Positions 24,544 to 33,167 of a DNA stretch of 64,000 nt are shown in pieces. The first letter of the stretch is position 1, and every line of letters starts with the position of its first letter. Under the pieces are notes generated by a model, which saw only the letters and a program-made list of their open reading frames with translations, did no database searches and was not told the DNA's origin. The stretch comes from Glaciecola sp965658765 (GTDB lineage Bacteria; Pseudomonadota; Gammaproteobacteria; Enterobacterales; Alteromonadaceae). The position numbers and the translations under genes were made by a program. Location of the stretch: positions 18,800 through 82,799 of the forward strand of contig CBFHTO010000005.1 of NCBI GenBank assembly GCA_965658765.1. Direction: 5' to 3'.

Positions 24544-26088
24544 ATGAGAGCTAATATGGAAATTGAAGCCTATTTCGAACATTATAGCGCCGCCGAGTTA
24601 CTTCAATTACTTAAATCCGGTAAGGTGACAAGTCTTGAACTGACTGAACACTACATATCTAAAGTAAAAGCTCATAGCCATTTGAATGCGCTTATATTGC
24701 CATTATTTGAACACGCTTTGGAACAAGCTAAATTTGCCGACGCATGTTTTGCAAAAGGTGAATCCTTAGGCGTGTTGCACGGCTTACCCATCACGATTAA
24801 GGAATGCTTTGACTACCTCGATACCCCATCGACATTTGGACTAATAAATCGAAAACAAGATTTTCCGAGAAACAACGACATGTATGTTGAAGCGCTAATT
24901 TCTGAGGGCGCTATTGTTTTAGGAAAATCAAATGTGTCTCAAATTGTGTCGTTTATAGAAGCCAACAATCCTGTATACGGAAAAACCATACACGCTAAAA
25001 ACAAAGATTTTTCGTCAGGTGGTAGCTCTGGTGGCGAAGGCGTCTTAGTTGGTAACTTTCTTTCTCCATTGGGCTTAGGTAATGACATAGGTGGGAGTAT
25101 TAGAGTACCCGCCGCATTCAATGGAGCTTGTGGGATTAAGGCAAGCAAGAACCGTTTGCCCGACCAAACCCGTTTATGTGATATTCACGAAAAACTACCG
25201 GTTACATCAGTCGCCGGCCCAATTGCCCAAGATGCTGAATCACTTGCTATCGCAATTAGCATAATGAACAAGATGGCAGCAACAAAATGGCATGTTGAGC
25301 CCTTGCGAGATTTTAAAGACATCGATATATCTTCATTAAACATCGGCTATTACAAAGATGACGGAATATTTCCTTGCAGTGCAGCCGTTAAGTCAGGCAT
25401 AGACTCAGCGCTTCATATATTAAGAGAGTTAGGAGCCCAGCTAACTGAGTTTACGCCACCAAAGCTGTCTGTCGCTGAGCGAATTTTCTATCAGTCTATG
25501 TCATTAAATGAGGCACAATTATTATTGGAGCCTCTTGCAAACGACAAAGCAGTAAGCCAATTGTCTTTGCTTACTGCAATCGCTAAATCGCCTAAATTTG
25601 TAAAGGCTTGGCTAACAAGTATTTTACCCTTATTAGGCCAAAAGCATGCTGCTCGCACATTAAAATACTTGTTTACCAAATTCTTGGAAGATTCAGAAGA
25701 ATTAGAGAAAGAACGCAAAGCATACGAAAAAGATGTCATTGACGCGATGGACGGTAGTGATATCGGACCATTAGATGCCTTTATTAGTCCTATCAGTCCA
25801 GTTCCTGGGTACCTTCATAATGCTTTTAAAGACATGGGCTTAGCTGGCACATATGGTTTAGTAAACAACGTTACTGGCTTTCCAGCAGGCGTCGCTAAAG
25901 TTGGGGAAGTAACACCCGAATTGAGTAAACGAGCAATAAAGCAAAATACTTTCGATTTGGCGATCCGAAAAGCAAACCAATGCATTACAAAATCAAAAGG
26001 CTTACCCTTATCCGTGCAAGTCGCAGCAAGGCCGAACCGGGAAGATGTTGTTCTGGCCTTAATAAACGTGTTACATCGTAATACCTAA
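24544..26088 (+). CDS. Amidase signature family hydrolase
   Basis: This 514-residue amidase-signature enzyme has the Ser-cisSer-Lys triad: lysine in LPITIKECFDY (about K83), cis-serine in SSGGSSGGEG (about 159-168) and nucleophilic serine in GNDIGGSIRVPAAFNG (about 179-194). It has no signal peptide, so it is cytosolic. MRANMEIEAYF allows two starts; the second ATG at 24556 has GAGAG upstream. It is the last gene of the symporter-murQ-namZ cluster, 39 bases after namZ, and converges with the regulator. A role on amide bonds of imported muropeptide products is inferred. The family also includes GatA and fatty-amide hydrolases, so the substrate is open. Confidence 0.88.
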   Translation: MRANMEIEAYFEHYSAAELLQLLKSGKVTSLELTEHYISKVKAHSHLNALILPLFEHALEQAKFADACFAKGESLGVLHGLPITIKECFDYLDTPSTFGLINRKQDFPRNNDMYVEALISEGAIVLGKSNVSQIVSFIEANNPVYGKTIHAKNKDFSSGGSSGGEGVLVGNFLSPLGLGNDIGGSIRVPAAFNGACGIKASKNRLPDQTRLCDIHEKLPVTSVAGPIAQDAESLAIAISIMNKMAATKWHVEPLRDFKDIDISSLNIGYYKDDGIFPCSAAVKSGIDSALHILRELGAQLTEFTPPKLSVAERIFYQSMSLNEAQLLLEPLANDKAVSQLSLLTAIAKSPKFVKAWLTSILPLLGQKHAARTLKYLFTKFLEDSEELEKERKAYEKDVIDAMDGSDIGPLDAFISPISPVPGYLHNAFKDMGLAGTYGLVNNVTGFPAGVAKVGEVTPELSKRAIKQNTFDLAIRKANQCITKSKGLPLSVQVAARPNREDVVLALINVLHRNT

Positions 26089-26092
26089 TTTA

Positions 26093-26944
26093 TCAGGCTT
26101 TATTGCGATACTGGCTAACTACGGTTCTTGACTTTTCTAGACGTTTACGGCTTTCGTCCGAACGTTGCATAAGCGATATAAATAATACATCTATTATCAA
26201 TTCTTGTGCTGTACGCGCTAGGATCGAAGATATCCGTGTAGCGGCTTCTTCCGCTACGGAATAAAGTTTTACCGATGCCATGTTGCTAATTGTCGTTTGG
26301 CCAAACTTGGTCACGCTGACGATCGGAGTTTCGTTTTCTTTTGCTTGAGTGACCACATTTACGATTTCTCTAGTTGCACCTGACTCACTAAGCACGAACA
26401 CTACATCCTGCTTGCTGAGAGTACTCACTAGTGCAAGTTGAGCGTGTACATCAACTTCAGCTAAAGCGGTTATACCTAATTTTTGTAATTTGAAACAAAA
26501 ATCCTTAGCCACTAAAGCTGAGCCCCCCAAACCACAAATAACTACTCGCTTTGCTTTTAATAGACGTTCGACAGCCGCATTCATGGAGCCCCGGTCATTT
26601 AGGCTTTGCGTTTGTTTTAATACGGCTATTTTACTCTGCAACAGTTTAAGTGACATCGCTTCATAATCATCGTCAATATGGATGCTTCCATGCAGTTTGT
26701 TATGGTCGACGTCAGCGTTTGCTAAATCATCTAAAACGGCAAGTTTAAATGCAGGATATCCCTTATACCTTAGTTTTTGAGCAAACTTTATTACACTGCT
26801 TTGGCTAACGCCCAAGTGCGTAGCTAACTTTTGAGAGGACAGCTCTCTTAGAGATTGAGGAGATTCTAAGACAAAGAGTGCCAGTTTTTCCTCATTATTG
26901 GATAAGTTGGGCAGTAGAGCTCTGATTTTAGAAAACGCAGCCAT
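26093..26944 (-). CDS. RpiR/MurR-type transcriptional regulator
   Basis: This 283-residue regulator has an N-terminal RpiR helix-turn-helix (about residues 30-66, including LATHLGVSQSSVIKFAQKL) and a C-terminal SIS sugar-phosphate-binding domain (about 125-245). In the SIS domain are VVICGLGGSALVAKDF, VFVLSESGATREIVNV and IVSVTKFG. MurR of E. coli and B. subtilis has this design and senses MurNAc-6-phosphate next to murQ. It is read divergently from the M14 gene, and a 17-bp palindrome (26989-27005) lies between them. Similar motifs occur at two other promoters of the locus. It is the likely local regulator, and ligand and sign of control are inferred. Confidence 0.9.
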   Translation of the reverse strand: MAAFSKIRALLPNLSNNEEKLALFVLESPQSLRELSSQKLATHLGVSQSSVIKFAQKLRYKGYPAFKLAVLDDLANADVDHNKLHGSIHIDDDYEAMSLKLLQSKIAVLKQTQSLNDRGSMNAAVERLLKAKRVVICGLGGSALVAKDFCFKLQKLGITALAEVDVHAQLALVSTLSKQDVVFVLSESGATREIVNVVTQAKENETPIVSVTKFGQTTISNMASVKLYSVAEEAATRISSILARTAQELIIDVLFISLMQRSDESRKRLEKSRTVVSQYRNKA

Positions 26945-26988
26945 ATAAATCCCTAATGCGTAAATTAAAGTGTGTATTAAACAAACAC

Positions 26989-27005
26989 AGGAATACTTTA
27001 TTCCT
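26989..27005. promoter_or_regulatory. Candidate RpiR operator, palindrome AGGAATA-CTT-TATTCCT
   Basis: Perfect 7-bp arms around a 3-base centre, 45 bases before the rpiR start and 60 before the M14 gene start. It is the most symmetric of the three related sites in the locus and fits an autoregulatory operator for a dimeric regulator. Confidence 0.6.
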
Positions 27006-27064
27006 AGGTTTATAGCAGGTGAAGAATAATTTGTACAATTTGTTTATTTTTGGATAATGACGCT

Positions 27065-28459
27065 ATGTTTAATCGGCGGTACATTCATATGCCAACACAA
27101 GACAAACCCTCGCATGACTGTTCTAGTAATTCAGCAAAAACAGAACAAGCACTAAAAGATTTAAAACGAAAGGTTGCCAATATAAATCAAGCACACATTT
27201 GTCATGCGGATATCTTGCCGATTATTGAGCGTTTCGAGACAATAAACGGAGTTATCTCAAAGTTGGTAGGACACTCTTTTGAGCAGCGCAGCATTCATCT
27301 TTTGACTTTAGGTCATGGTGATACTGTTATTTTTGCTTGGACACAAATGCATGGGAATGAGGCGACTGCAACAGCGGCGGTCTTTGATTGGATTTTAGCG
27401 CTTTTATCTAATCAATACGAAGAAGTATCTGGATGGGAAGAACAATTCACTATTCACATTTTGCCAATGCTGAATCCAGACGGTGCCGAGCGGTGTATTC
27501 GTCAAAATGCTCAAGCCATAGATATAAACAGGGATGCGCGAGCGCTTCAATCTCCTGAAGGTCGTCTTTTGATGCGTTTGGTCGATGAGCTATCGCCTGA
27601 CATTGGACTTAACTTGCACGACCAATCACCATATTACCAATGCGGCACGAGCAAAAACCCAGCGACAATAGCTTTTTTGGCGCCGGCTTTCGATTATGCA
27701 AAAACAATTGATGAATCTAGACGTTTAGCAATGCAAATTATCGCTTACATGAACACTCATCTACAAACTCTTATCCCTGGTTGTGTAGCTCGATATGACG
27801 ATACCTACGGAGCAAGGTGTTTTGGAGACAATATTGCAAGCAAGCAGGTAAGCACAATTTTAATTGAATCTGGTGCTGCTGTTGACGACCCAGACCGACT
27901 AGTCGCTCGAAAAATGAATTTAGAGTCATTACAAAAAGTACTGCAATTTTTAATGAACAAAGACTCACTTGCTCTTCATCAAGAAGTCGAAGACTACTTT
28001 TTAATACCAGAGAATAAGGCCGAGGCGCTAAGTTCACTTGTGATCAGGGGGCTCAACTTTTTTACTAAACACAATAGTTACTCAGCCGGTATCAGTATCA
28101 AACAAAGCGCTCGCTACTCTGATTATTTTTTCATTGATTACATTGGCGACCTTGGTATTCAAGCTGGTTTGAAAGAATTAGATGCGCATACCATGTGTTT
28201 TCAACAAGGCCGCACATATCAAGTCACAGAAGCATTTGACTTGACCGACGAGAAATACCTTTCACTCCTATCAGAAGGCTATATCGCATTTTTTGACCCA
28301 AATGGCTTGATGAGTATTTTAAGCTCTATGCCAGTATGCATAGACGCCGAGTCACTCTGCAAACAAGGACTCAGACTGATGCAACCTGCGTATTTTTTAA
28401 TTGCAAAAAACGATGAAGTTTATGCCGCAATTTTAAATGGTCAGTTAGTGTATCTTTGA
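27065..28459 (+). CDS. M14-family zinc carboxypeptidase-like protein
   Basis: This 464-residue cytosolic protein (no signal peptide) has the M14 zinc site: TQMHGNEATATAA (HxxE), then GLNLHDQSPYY with the third ligand, and TILIESGAA with the catalytic glutamate. The MLNPDGAERCIRQN and DINRDA segments are also typical of the family. The region past about residue 290 has no recognised domain. In E. coli the M14-like MpaA cleaves the gamma-D-Glu-mDAP bond of cell-wall tripeptides, and the setting here suggests a comparable role. The ATG at 27065 is chosen; TTG at 27050 or ATG at 27089 are possible, and none has a strong ribosome site. Confidence 0.82.
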   Translation: MFNRRYIHMPTQDKPSHDCSSNSAKTEQALKDLKRKVANINQAHICHADILPIIERFETINGVISKLVGHSFEQRSIHLLTLGHGDTVIFAWTQMHGNEATATAAVFDWILALLSNQYEEVSGWEEQFTIHILPMLNPDGAERCIRQNAQAIDINRDARALQSPEGRLLMRLVDELSPDIGLNLHDQSPYYQCGTSKNPATIAFLAPAFDYAKTIDESRRLAMQIIAYMNTHLQTLIPGCVARYDDTYGARCFGDNIASKQVSTILIESGAAVDDPDRLVARKMNLESLQKVLQFLMNKDSLALHQEVEDYFLIPENKAEALSSLVIRGLNFFTKHNSYSAGISIKQSARYSDYFFIDYIGDLGIQAGLKELDAHTMCFQQGRTYQVTEAFDLTDEKYLSLLSEGYIAFFDPNGLMSILSSMPVCIDAESLCKQGLRLMQPAYFLIAKNDEVYAAILNGQLVYL

Positions 28460-28469
28460 TGAAAACCTT

Positions 28470-28547
28470 ACACACCTTAACTCCAGCGACGACTAAGGTT
28501 TAGTGATGCTAAGTCGTATGTGTATAAAGATACTGTACAAGGTGTGT
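28470..28547. terminator. Nested inverted repeats between convergent M14 and nagX-like genes
   Basis: ACACACCTT (28470-28478) pairs with AAGGTGTGT (28539-28547), and ACGACT (28489-28494) with AGTCGT (28512-28517) inside. A T-rich stretch follows on the + side. It is probably a bidirectional terminator, though the large loop is unusual. Confidence 0.45.
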
Positions 28548-28564
28548 TTGATTTTTCGAATATT

Positions 28565-29755
28565 TTACACCTTCCAAATGATGTTGCGTTTATAAAGTGA
28601 ATACATTAGCAGATAAGAGACGAGCAAAAATGCGAGTGCAAATATAAATGAGCCAAAATAATTGCCAAACATAGATTGAAAAATGCTCGTGTAGAGAAAT
28701 GATTTTAAGCTGCCATCGCCTATCGGTATCATGATTAAAAGACGACCGACAATACCCGCAAACATAAAAAATGCGATGCTGTTAATGCCAAAAACTAAAA
28801 ATGGAGCTGACCATATTTTATAGTGCTTGATATCGATAAGCACTATAAGCATCGCAATTATTAGACAAGCAATCCCGGTCGATAACAAAACGAATGATGG
28901 CGTCCAAAGCGCTTTATTGATAGGGATGAGTCCATCAAGCGAGATGCCTGATAAGGTGCACAAGAAACCAAACATCATAAGATAAAGCACATTTTTGCCA
29001 GTATGATTAGTAGCATTCATCCAACGCGCGAGCCAAGCCCCCGTTAATGCGCTGACAATCGCCAAAATGGTACTCCACAGACCCTCTGGTTCGTTACCAA
29101 AAAGGCCAATTGCTGGCTGATAAATGTGTGCTTCGCCTAGAAGTTTAAGGTCAAGGTAGTTTGCAAAGGTATTACCTTTAGATAACTCCCCTTGCATGAC
29201 GACGCCATCAAGATTTGCGTAAGGCAAAAAGTATATGCCTACAGAGTAGATTGTTAACAGTAAAATAGACAGCGCAACTTGTGTACTCAATCTGCAATAC
29301 AATATGATGAACATGCAAATAACATAAACTATCGCAATACGTTGTAATACTCCCATAACCCTGATCCCATAAACCCTCTCTTCCAACCACGAAAAACTAG
29401 GGTCTTGGAAATCAGAATAAAATAGAGCTAAGAATATACCTAAAAGAAACAAAACAAGACCGCGTTTTATCGCGTCCTTAAGTATTTTATGTGGCGCCAA
29501 AGCCAAATCACGCTTAGCTCCCAGGGATACTTGACAAGACCAGCCAACAATAAAAATAAAGAATGGAAATATGAGATCTGTCGGTGTCCAGCCATGCCAT
29601 TCAGCATGTGCAAGAGGTGAATACACATATGCCCAAGAACCAGGATTATTGACGAGAATCATCGCCGTGATGGTCAGTCCTCTAAACACGTCCATCGACA
29701 ACACTCTATTTGATTGGTAGCGTTTTAAGACTTCTTCGAAGTGTCTTATCACCAT
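28565..29755 (-). CDS. NagX-like membrane protein (DUF5009 / heparan-glucosaminide acetyltransferase-like)
   Basis: This 396-residue inner-membrane protein has about ten to eleven hydrophobic segments. The opening NRVLSMDVFRGLTITAMILV followed by NNPGSWAYVY and HGWTPTDLIFPFFIFIVG is diagnostic for the NagX/YeiB-like group related to lysosomal heparan-alpha-glucosaminide N-acetyltransferase. NagX is found in GlcNAc-utilisation gene sets of Shewanella and Xanthomonas relatives, where its role in amino-sugar transfer across the membrane remains poorly defined. It diverges from the TonB-dependent receptor across a shared regulatory region. Here it probably handles GlcNAc or MurNAc from peptidoglycan. 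Confidence 0.85.
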   Translation of the reverse strand: MVIRHFEEVLKRYQSNRVLSMDVFRGLTITAMILVNNPGSWAYVYSPLAHAEWHGWTPTDLIFPFFIFIVGWSCQVSLGAKRDLALAPHKILKDAIKRGLVLFLLGIFLALFYSDFQDPSFSWLEERVYGIRVMGVLQRIAIVYVICMFIILYCRLSTQVALSILLLTIYSVGIYFLPYANLDGVVMQGELSKGNTFANYLDLKLLGEAHIYQPAIGLFGNEPEGLWSTILAIVSALTGAWLARWMNATNHTGKNVLYLMMFGFLCTLSGISLDGLIPINKALWTPSFVLLSTGIACLIIAMLIVLIDIKHYKIWSAPFLVFGINSIAFFMFAGIVGRLLIMIPIGDGSLKSFLYTSIFQSMFGNYFGSFIFALAFLLVSYLLMYSLYKRNIIWKV

Positions 29756-29845
29756 TGATAATCCCGTCTGTAAAGCGTTTAGAACTTTTTAATTTCTCTC
29801 ATTTAAACGCAGTATGAAGGAGAAATAAAAGCATAAAATAAATTA

Positions 29846-29875
29846 TTGACAAATTATGACACAATTTTGGAATAT
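29846..29875 (+). promoter_or_regulatory. Candidate sigma-70 promoter of the receptor gene
   Basis: TTGACA at 29846-29851 is a perfect -35 box. About 18 bases later GAATAT (29870-29875) is a weak -10, overlapping the candidate operator at 29868-29884. That is where a repressor would block initiation. Confidence 0.45.
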
Positions 29876-29884
29876 TTTATTATT
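29868..29884 (+). promoter_or_regulatory. Candidate RpiR-type operator, receptor copy
   Basis: TGGAATATTTTATTATT shares the GGAATA-N-TTTATT core with the sites at 20147-20163 and 26989-27005. It is the least symmetric of the three. Confidence 0.45.
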
Positions 29885-30088
29885 TACATTATTTTTAGTT
29901 GTGCTAATTTGAATCCTAAGGGAGGGTGTAAAGCTTCATCAAGCCCATCAGTACGTGCATGATTTATCATCACCGAGTTTGTTCACACTCTCCTGGCAAA
30001 AACAACTGATTCTAACTATCAGAGGTTTCCACCTTCCGTGCAAGGTGGTTTACAACTACGCCAAAAAACAACTAAGGGAGACTGCACA

Positions 30089-32995
30089 GTGAAGTTAAAC
30101 AAAATTGCACTCGTGCTAGCGATGTCTGGGCTTTCAAGTACATATACTTTTGCTCAACAAGCTACTGAAGAAGACACGAACAAAGAACCAATAGAACGCA
30201 TAGAAGTAACTGGATCAAGCATTAAAAGAACCAGTCTGGAAGGTGACTTACCACTCACAATAATTAGCAGAGCTGAAATTGATGCGGCCGGTATTACCTC
30301 GGCTGAGCAATTGTTATTACAGCTGAATATTTCCTCTAACTCGAACGATAATTTAGCCAGTAATGCTGGTATCGTTGGTGGAGAAGAACGTGGAAATAAC
30401 GGCGCATCAAGCGCAAACTTGCGTCAACAAGGCGTAGGTTCAACGCTTGTCTTGCTAAACGGAAGGCGCATTGCCACTCATGGCTTAAAAGGCCGCTCAG
30501 TTGACTTAAACTCTATCCCATTTGCCGCGATTGAGCGCGTTGAAGTATTACGCGACGGTGCATCGGCTGTTTATGGAACAGATGCCATCGGCGGTGTTAT
30601 TAACTTTATTCTCAAAAAGAACTACGAGGGTGCACAAGTCGGGGCATTTGCCGATCATACCGAAGAAGGCAGCGGTAATATTTATCGAGTGAATATCCTT
30701 GCAGGTACGGGGGATATCGAAAGTGATGGCTTCAACATTATGGGCTCACTTTCTATTAAGTCGGCAGAGATATTGCGTGGAACCGACCGAGACTTCACCA
30801 ATACCTTCCAGCCTGAGAGGGGCTTATCTCCTGATACAAGAGGTGCGCCTTTTGCTTCTGTGAACGATCGGTTCGCCGATCCAAACAATCCAGCATCAAG
30901 TCACTTCAACCTTGTTGGTAGTGGTTTGATCAACCCAAATACAGGTCTTGAGAACGACGTACTGAATGTGCTCGCTTTGCCTGGTCAACCTGGATGCGAT
31001 GCCTTTGACAACATGGGCGACGATGGCGCTGTATTATGGAACCGCGCGAGAAATACTGGTGTTAGCTGTTCATGGGATTATCCAAGAGCATCTGTACTTC
31101 AACAACCAGTTGAAAATATCGACTTTGTTTCTAGAGCCACTATGAAAGTTGGTGAAGACTCAGAAGCCTTTATTGAGCTACTTGGCTCAGAAGTGACGTC
31201 GAAAAAAGTATTCGAACCTAACCAAATTACTCCATGGGCAATTGGAAACGGTGATTGGGAATCCTTTGGCGGTGGTTGGTATCCAAGCTCAGGTGCTTCG
31301 TACGACTATATCGTTAACGCCTTATCTGAATATTATGGAGCAGATCAACTAAACATTGGCGCTCCAATTGCCTATCGTTGGCGATGCATGCCTTGTGGCC
31401 CTCGTGAAATTGAAACTACCACTACGTCATACAAGTTACAGTTGGGTGTCGAAGGAATGATAGGGGACTGGGACTACAAAGCAGGCTTATCTCGCTCAAG
31501 CAATGAAGCCGAGTCTGAACTAGGTGGTGGTTATCACTATACAGACGGCCTTAAAGAGGCCATTGGAACAGGTAAAGTAAGTCCATTTTTACTACCCGGG
31601 CAGCAACAAACCGCTGAAGGCATTGCAGCAATCGATGCTGCGTCTGCTCGCGGGGTAGTGTTGTTTGGTGGCGAGACAATTTTGACTCAGTTAGATGCAT
31701 CCATCAGTGGTGATACTGGCTTTGAGCTGGGCTTAGGCGGAGACTCGGTCTATGTAGCGGCAGGAATTGATCTTCGTAGGGAAGAATATAAGTTCAACGG
31801 TGATCGCAGGGCGGCAGAAGCAAGACCTGCTATTTATGGAGCGCCATTTGATAATGCAAATGCGCTAGACAATGTAAGTCGGGACATAAAAGCGGTGTTT
31901 GTGGAAGCACTCGTACCAGTTGTTGAGAGCTTTGAGGTAAACCTAGCCGTTCGTCACGATAATTATGATGGCTTTGGTGGCACGACTAATCCCAAATACG
32001 GCTTTAAATATACTCCGTTCGAAGAACTTCTTGTTCGGGGTGCGTATAGCACTGGGTTTAGGGTACCAAGTTTCAATCAATTGTTTAATGGGGTCACTGA
32101 AGAACCATACACAGGGACAGATTTGGCAAACCCATTTTTGTGTACCGATGGCATAGTTGATCCTAGTACCCCGGCATGTGGACCTATAACTCCAACAATT
32201 TTGTTTGGTGGCAAAACTGACTTGGGTCCTGAAGAATCCAAACAGTCTAGTTTAGGAATGGTTTGGGCATCCGGATCTGACTTTATAATGAACATCGACT
32301 GGTGGGAAATTGAAATCGACGGAACGATTCAAACGCCAGGTTTCAGAGAACTTATTGAAAACCCTAACTTGTTTGCTGATAACTTTATTCGCGATGCAAG
32401 TGGTAACATCATTTCTATTGACCGCCGTTATATAAATGCGGGTGGCAGAAAAACCAGTGGTATTGAAATTGGCTTAGCTAAAAAGGGCAAATTGGGTGAT
32501 GCTGATTGGGGCGTAAACTTCAATGGTAGCTATCTAATAGAGGACATCAAGCAAGAGCGCGATGACTCGCCATTCGGTGATAACTTAGTTGGTACTCACT
32601 CACGAGGTAATATCCCGCTTCGTTGGAAACACACCATCACGGGTACATACTCATATGGTGATTTCACGCATACGCTGACGCAGATCTACAGACATAGCTA
32701 TGACGATGAAACACCGCCAGGTATTGCATCTTGTATTGCAACAGAAGGTTGTGACTTTACTGATTTCGCTCCATTTTACGATGGAGAGGTCGGCAGTTAC
32801 TTAATCTATAATTATAGCCTTCGTTACTCAGGCATCGATGGATTTGATATTACCGCCGGTATAAAGAACTTATTTGATCGTGATCCGCCGTTTACGGCTC
32901 ATCAAAATGACTTCTCACCTGGTGCAGCATTCGATCCGAGAGTGGCTGATCCTAGAGGTCGGTCTTACACCTTACAAGTCGTATATGACTTTTAA
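30089..32995 (+). CDS. TonB-dependent outer-membrane receptor
   Basis: This 968-residue receptor imports a ligand too large or scarce for porins, using TonB energy. GTG at 30089 is chosen because GGGAG lies eight bases upstream and a normal signal peptide follows (ending TYTFAQQ). Next come the TonB-box region IERIEVTGSSIKRT, the plug domain (about residues 50-185, with RQQGVGSTLVLLNGRR and ERVEVLRDGASAVYGTDAIG), and a long 22-strand barrel ending LQVVYDF. It belongs to the large-substrate class common in Alteromonadales carbohydrate loci. By context the ligand is inferred to be peptidoglycan fragments. A terminator follows the gene. Confidence 0.93.
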   Translation: MKLNKIALVLAMSGLSSTYTFAQQATEEDTNKEPIERIEVTGSSIKRTSLEGDLPLTIISRAEIDAAGITSAEQLLLQLNISSNSNDNLASNAGIVGGEERGNNGASSANLRQQGVGSTLVLLNGRRIATHGLKGRSVDLNSIPFAAIERVEVLRDGASAVYGTDAIGGVINFILKKNYEGAQVGAFADHTEEGSGNIYRVNILAGTGDIESDGFNIMGSLSIKSAEILRGTDRDFTNTFQPERGLSPDTRGAPFASVNDRFADPNNPASSHFNLVGSGLINPNTGLENDVLNVLALPGQPGCDAFDNMGDDGAVLWNRARNTGVSCSWDYPRASVLQQPVENIDFVSRATMKVGEDSEAFIELLGSEVTSKKVFEPNQITPWAIGNGDWESFGGGWYPSSGASYDYIVNALSEYYGADQLNIGAPIAYRWRCMPCGPREIETTTTSYKLQLGVEGMIGDWDYKAGLSRSSNEAESELGGGYHYTDGLKEAIGTGKVSPFLLPGQQQTAEGIAAIDAASARGVVLFGGETILTQLDASISGDTGFELGLGGDSVYVAAGIDLRREEYKFNGDRRAAEARPAIYGAPFDNANALDNVSRDIKAVFVEALVPVVESFEVNLAVRHDNYDGFGGTTNPKYGFKYTPFEELLVRGAYSTGFRVPSFNQLFNGVTEEPYTGTDLANPFLCTDGIVDPSTPACGPITPTILFGGKTDLGPEESKQSSLGMVWASGSDFIMNIDWWEIEIDGTIQTPGFRELIENPNLFADNFIRDASGNIISIDRRYINAGGRKTSGIEIGLAKKGKLGDADWGVNFNGSYLIEDIKQERDDSPFGDNLVGTHSRGNIPLRWKHTITGTYSYGDFTHTLTQIYRHSYDDETPPGIASCIATEGCDFTDFAPFYDGEVGSYLIYNYSLRYSGIDGFDITAGIKNLFDRDPPFTAHQNDFSPGAAFDPRVADPRGRSYTLQVVYDF

Positions 32996-33013
32996 GAGCT
33001 AGACCTAAATAAG

Positions 33014-33047
33014 AGGCGGTCACTTCTATGAAGCGACCGCCTTTTTT
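33014..33047 (+). terminator. Rho-independent terminator after the receptor gene
   Basis: AGGCGGTC (33014-33021) pairs with GACCGCCT (33035-33042), and inside it CTTC pairs with GAAG around a TAT loop. Six Ts end the structure. It is strong and probably partial, since the halogenase homologue lies just downstream on the same strand. Confidence 0.9.
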
Positions 33048-33167
33048 AATCTACTCATTGAATGAATATCAGAACAAATTTCACATGAGTCTATACAGCA
33101 CTTTTTGTCTCAGGTAACGTACTAATACAAAACGTATTTTCAATAATAACTAGCTTACAGCGACTTT

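Larger units (their letters stand above)
29756..30088. other. Divergent nagX-like / receptor region with structured receptor leader
   Basis: This 333-base region contains a receptor promoter (29846-29875) and a leader of roughly 200 bases. The leader has three possible hairpins: GGAGGGTGT (29921-29929) with ACACTCTCC (29985-29993), CTGAT (30006-30010) with ATCAG (30018-30022), and CCACCTT (30029-30035) with AAGGTGG (30042-30048). The last lies 40 bases before the GTG start. No RNA family was recognised. Confidence 0.45.
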
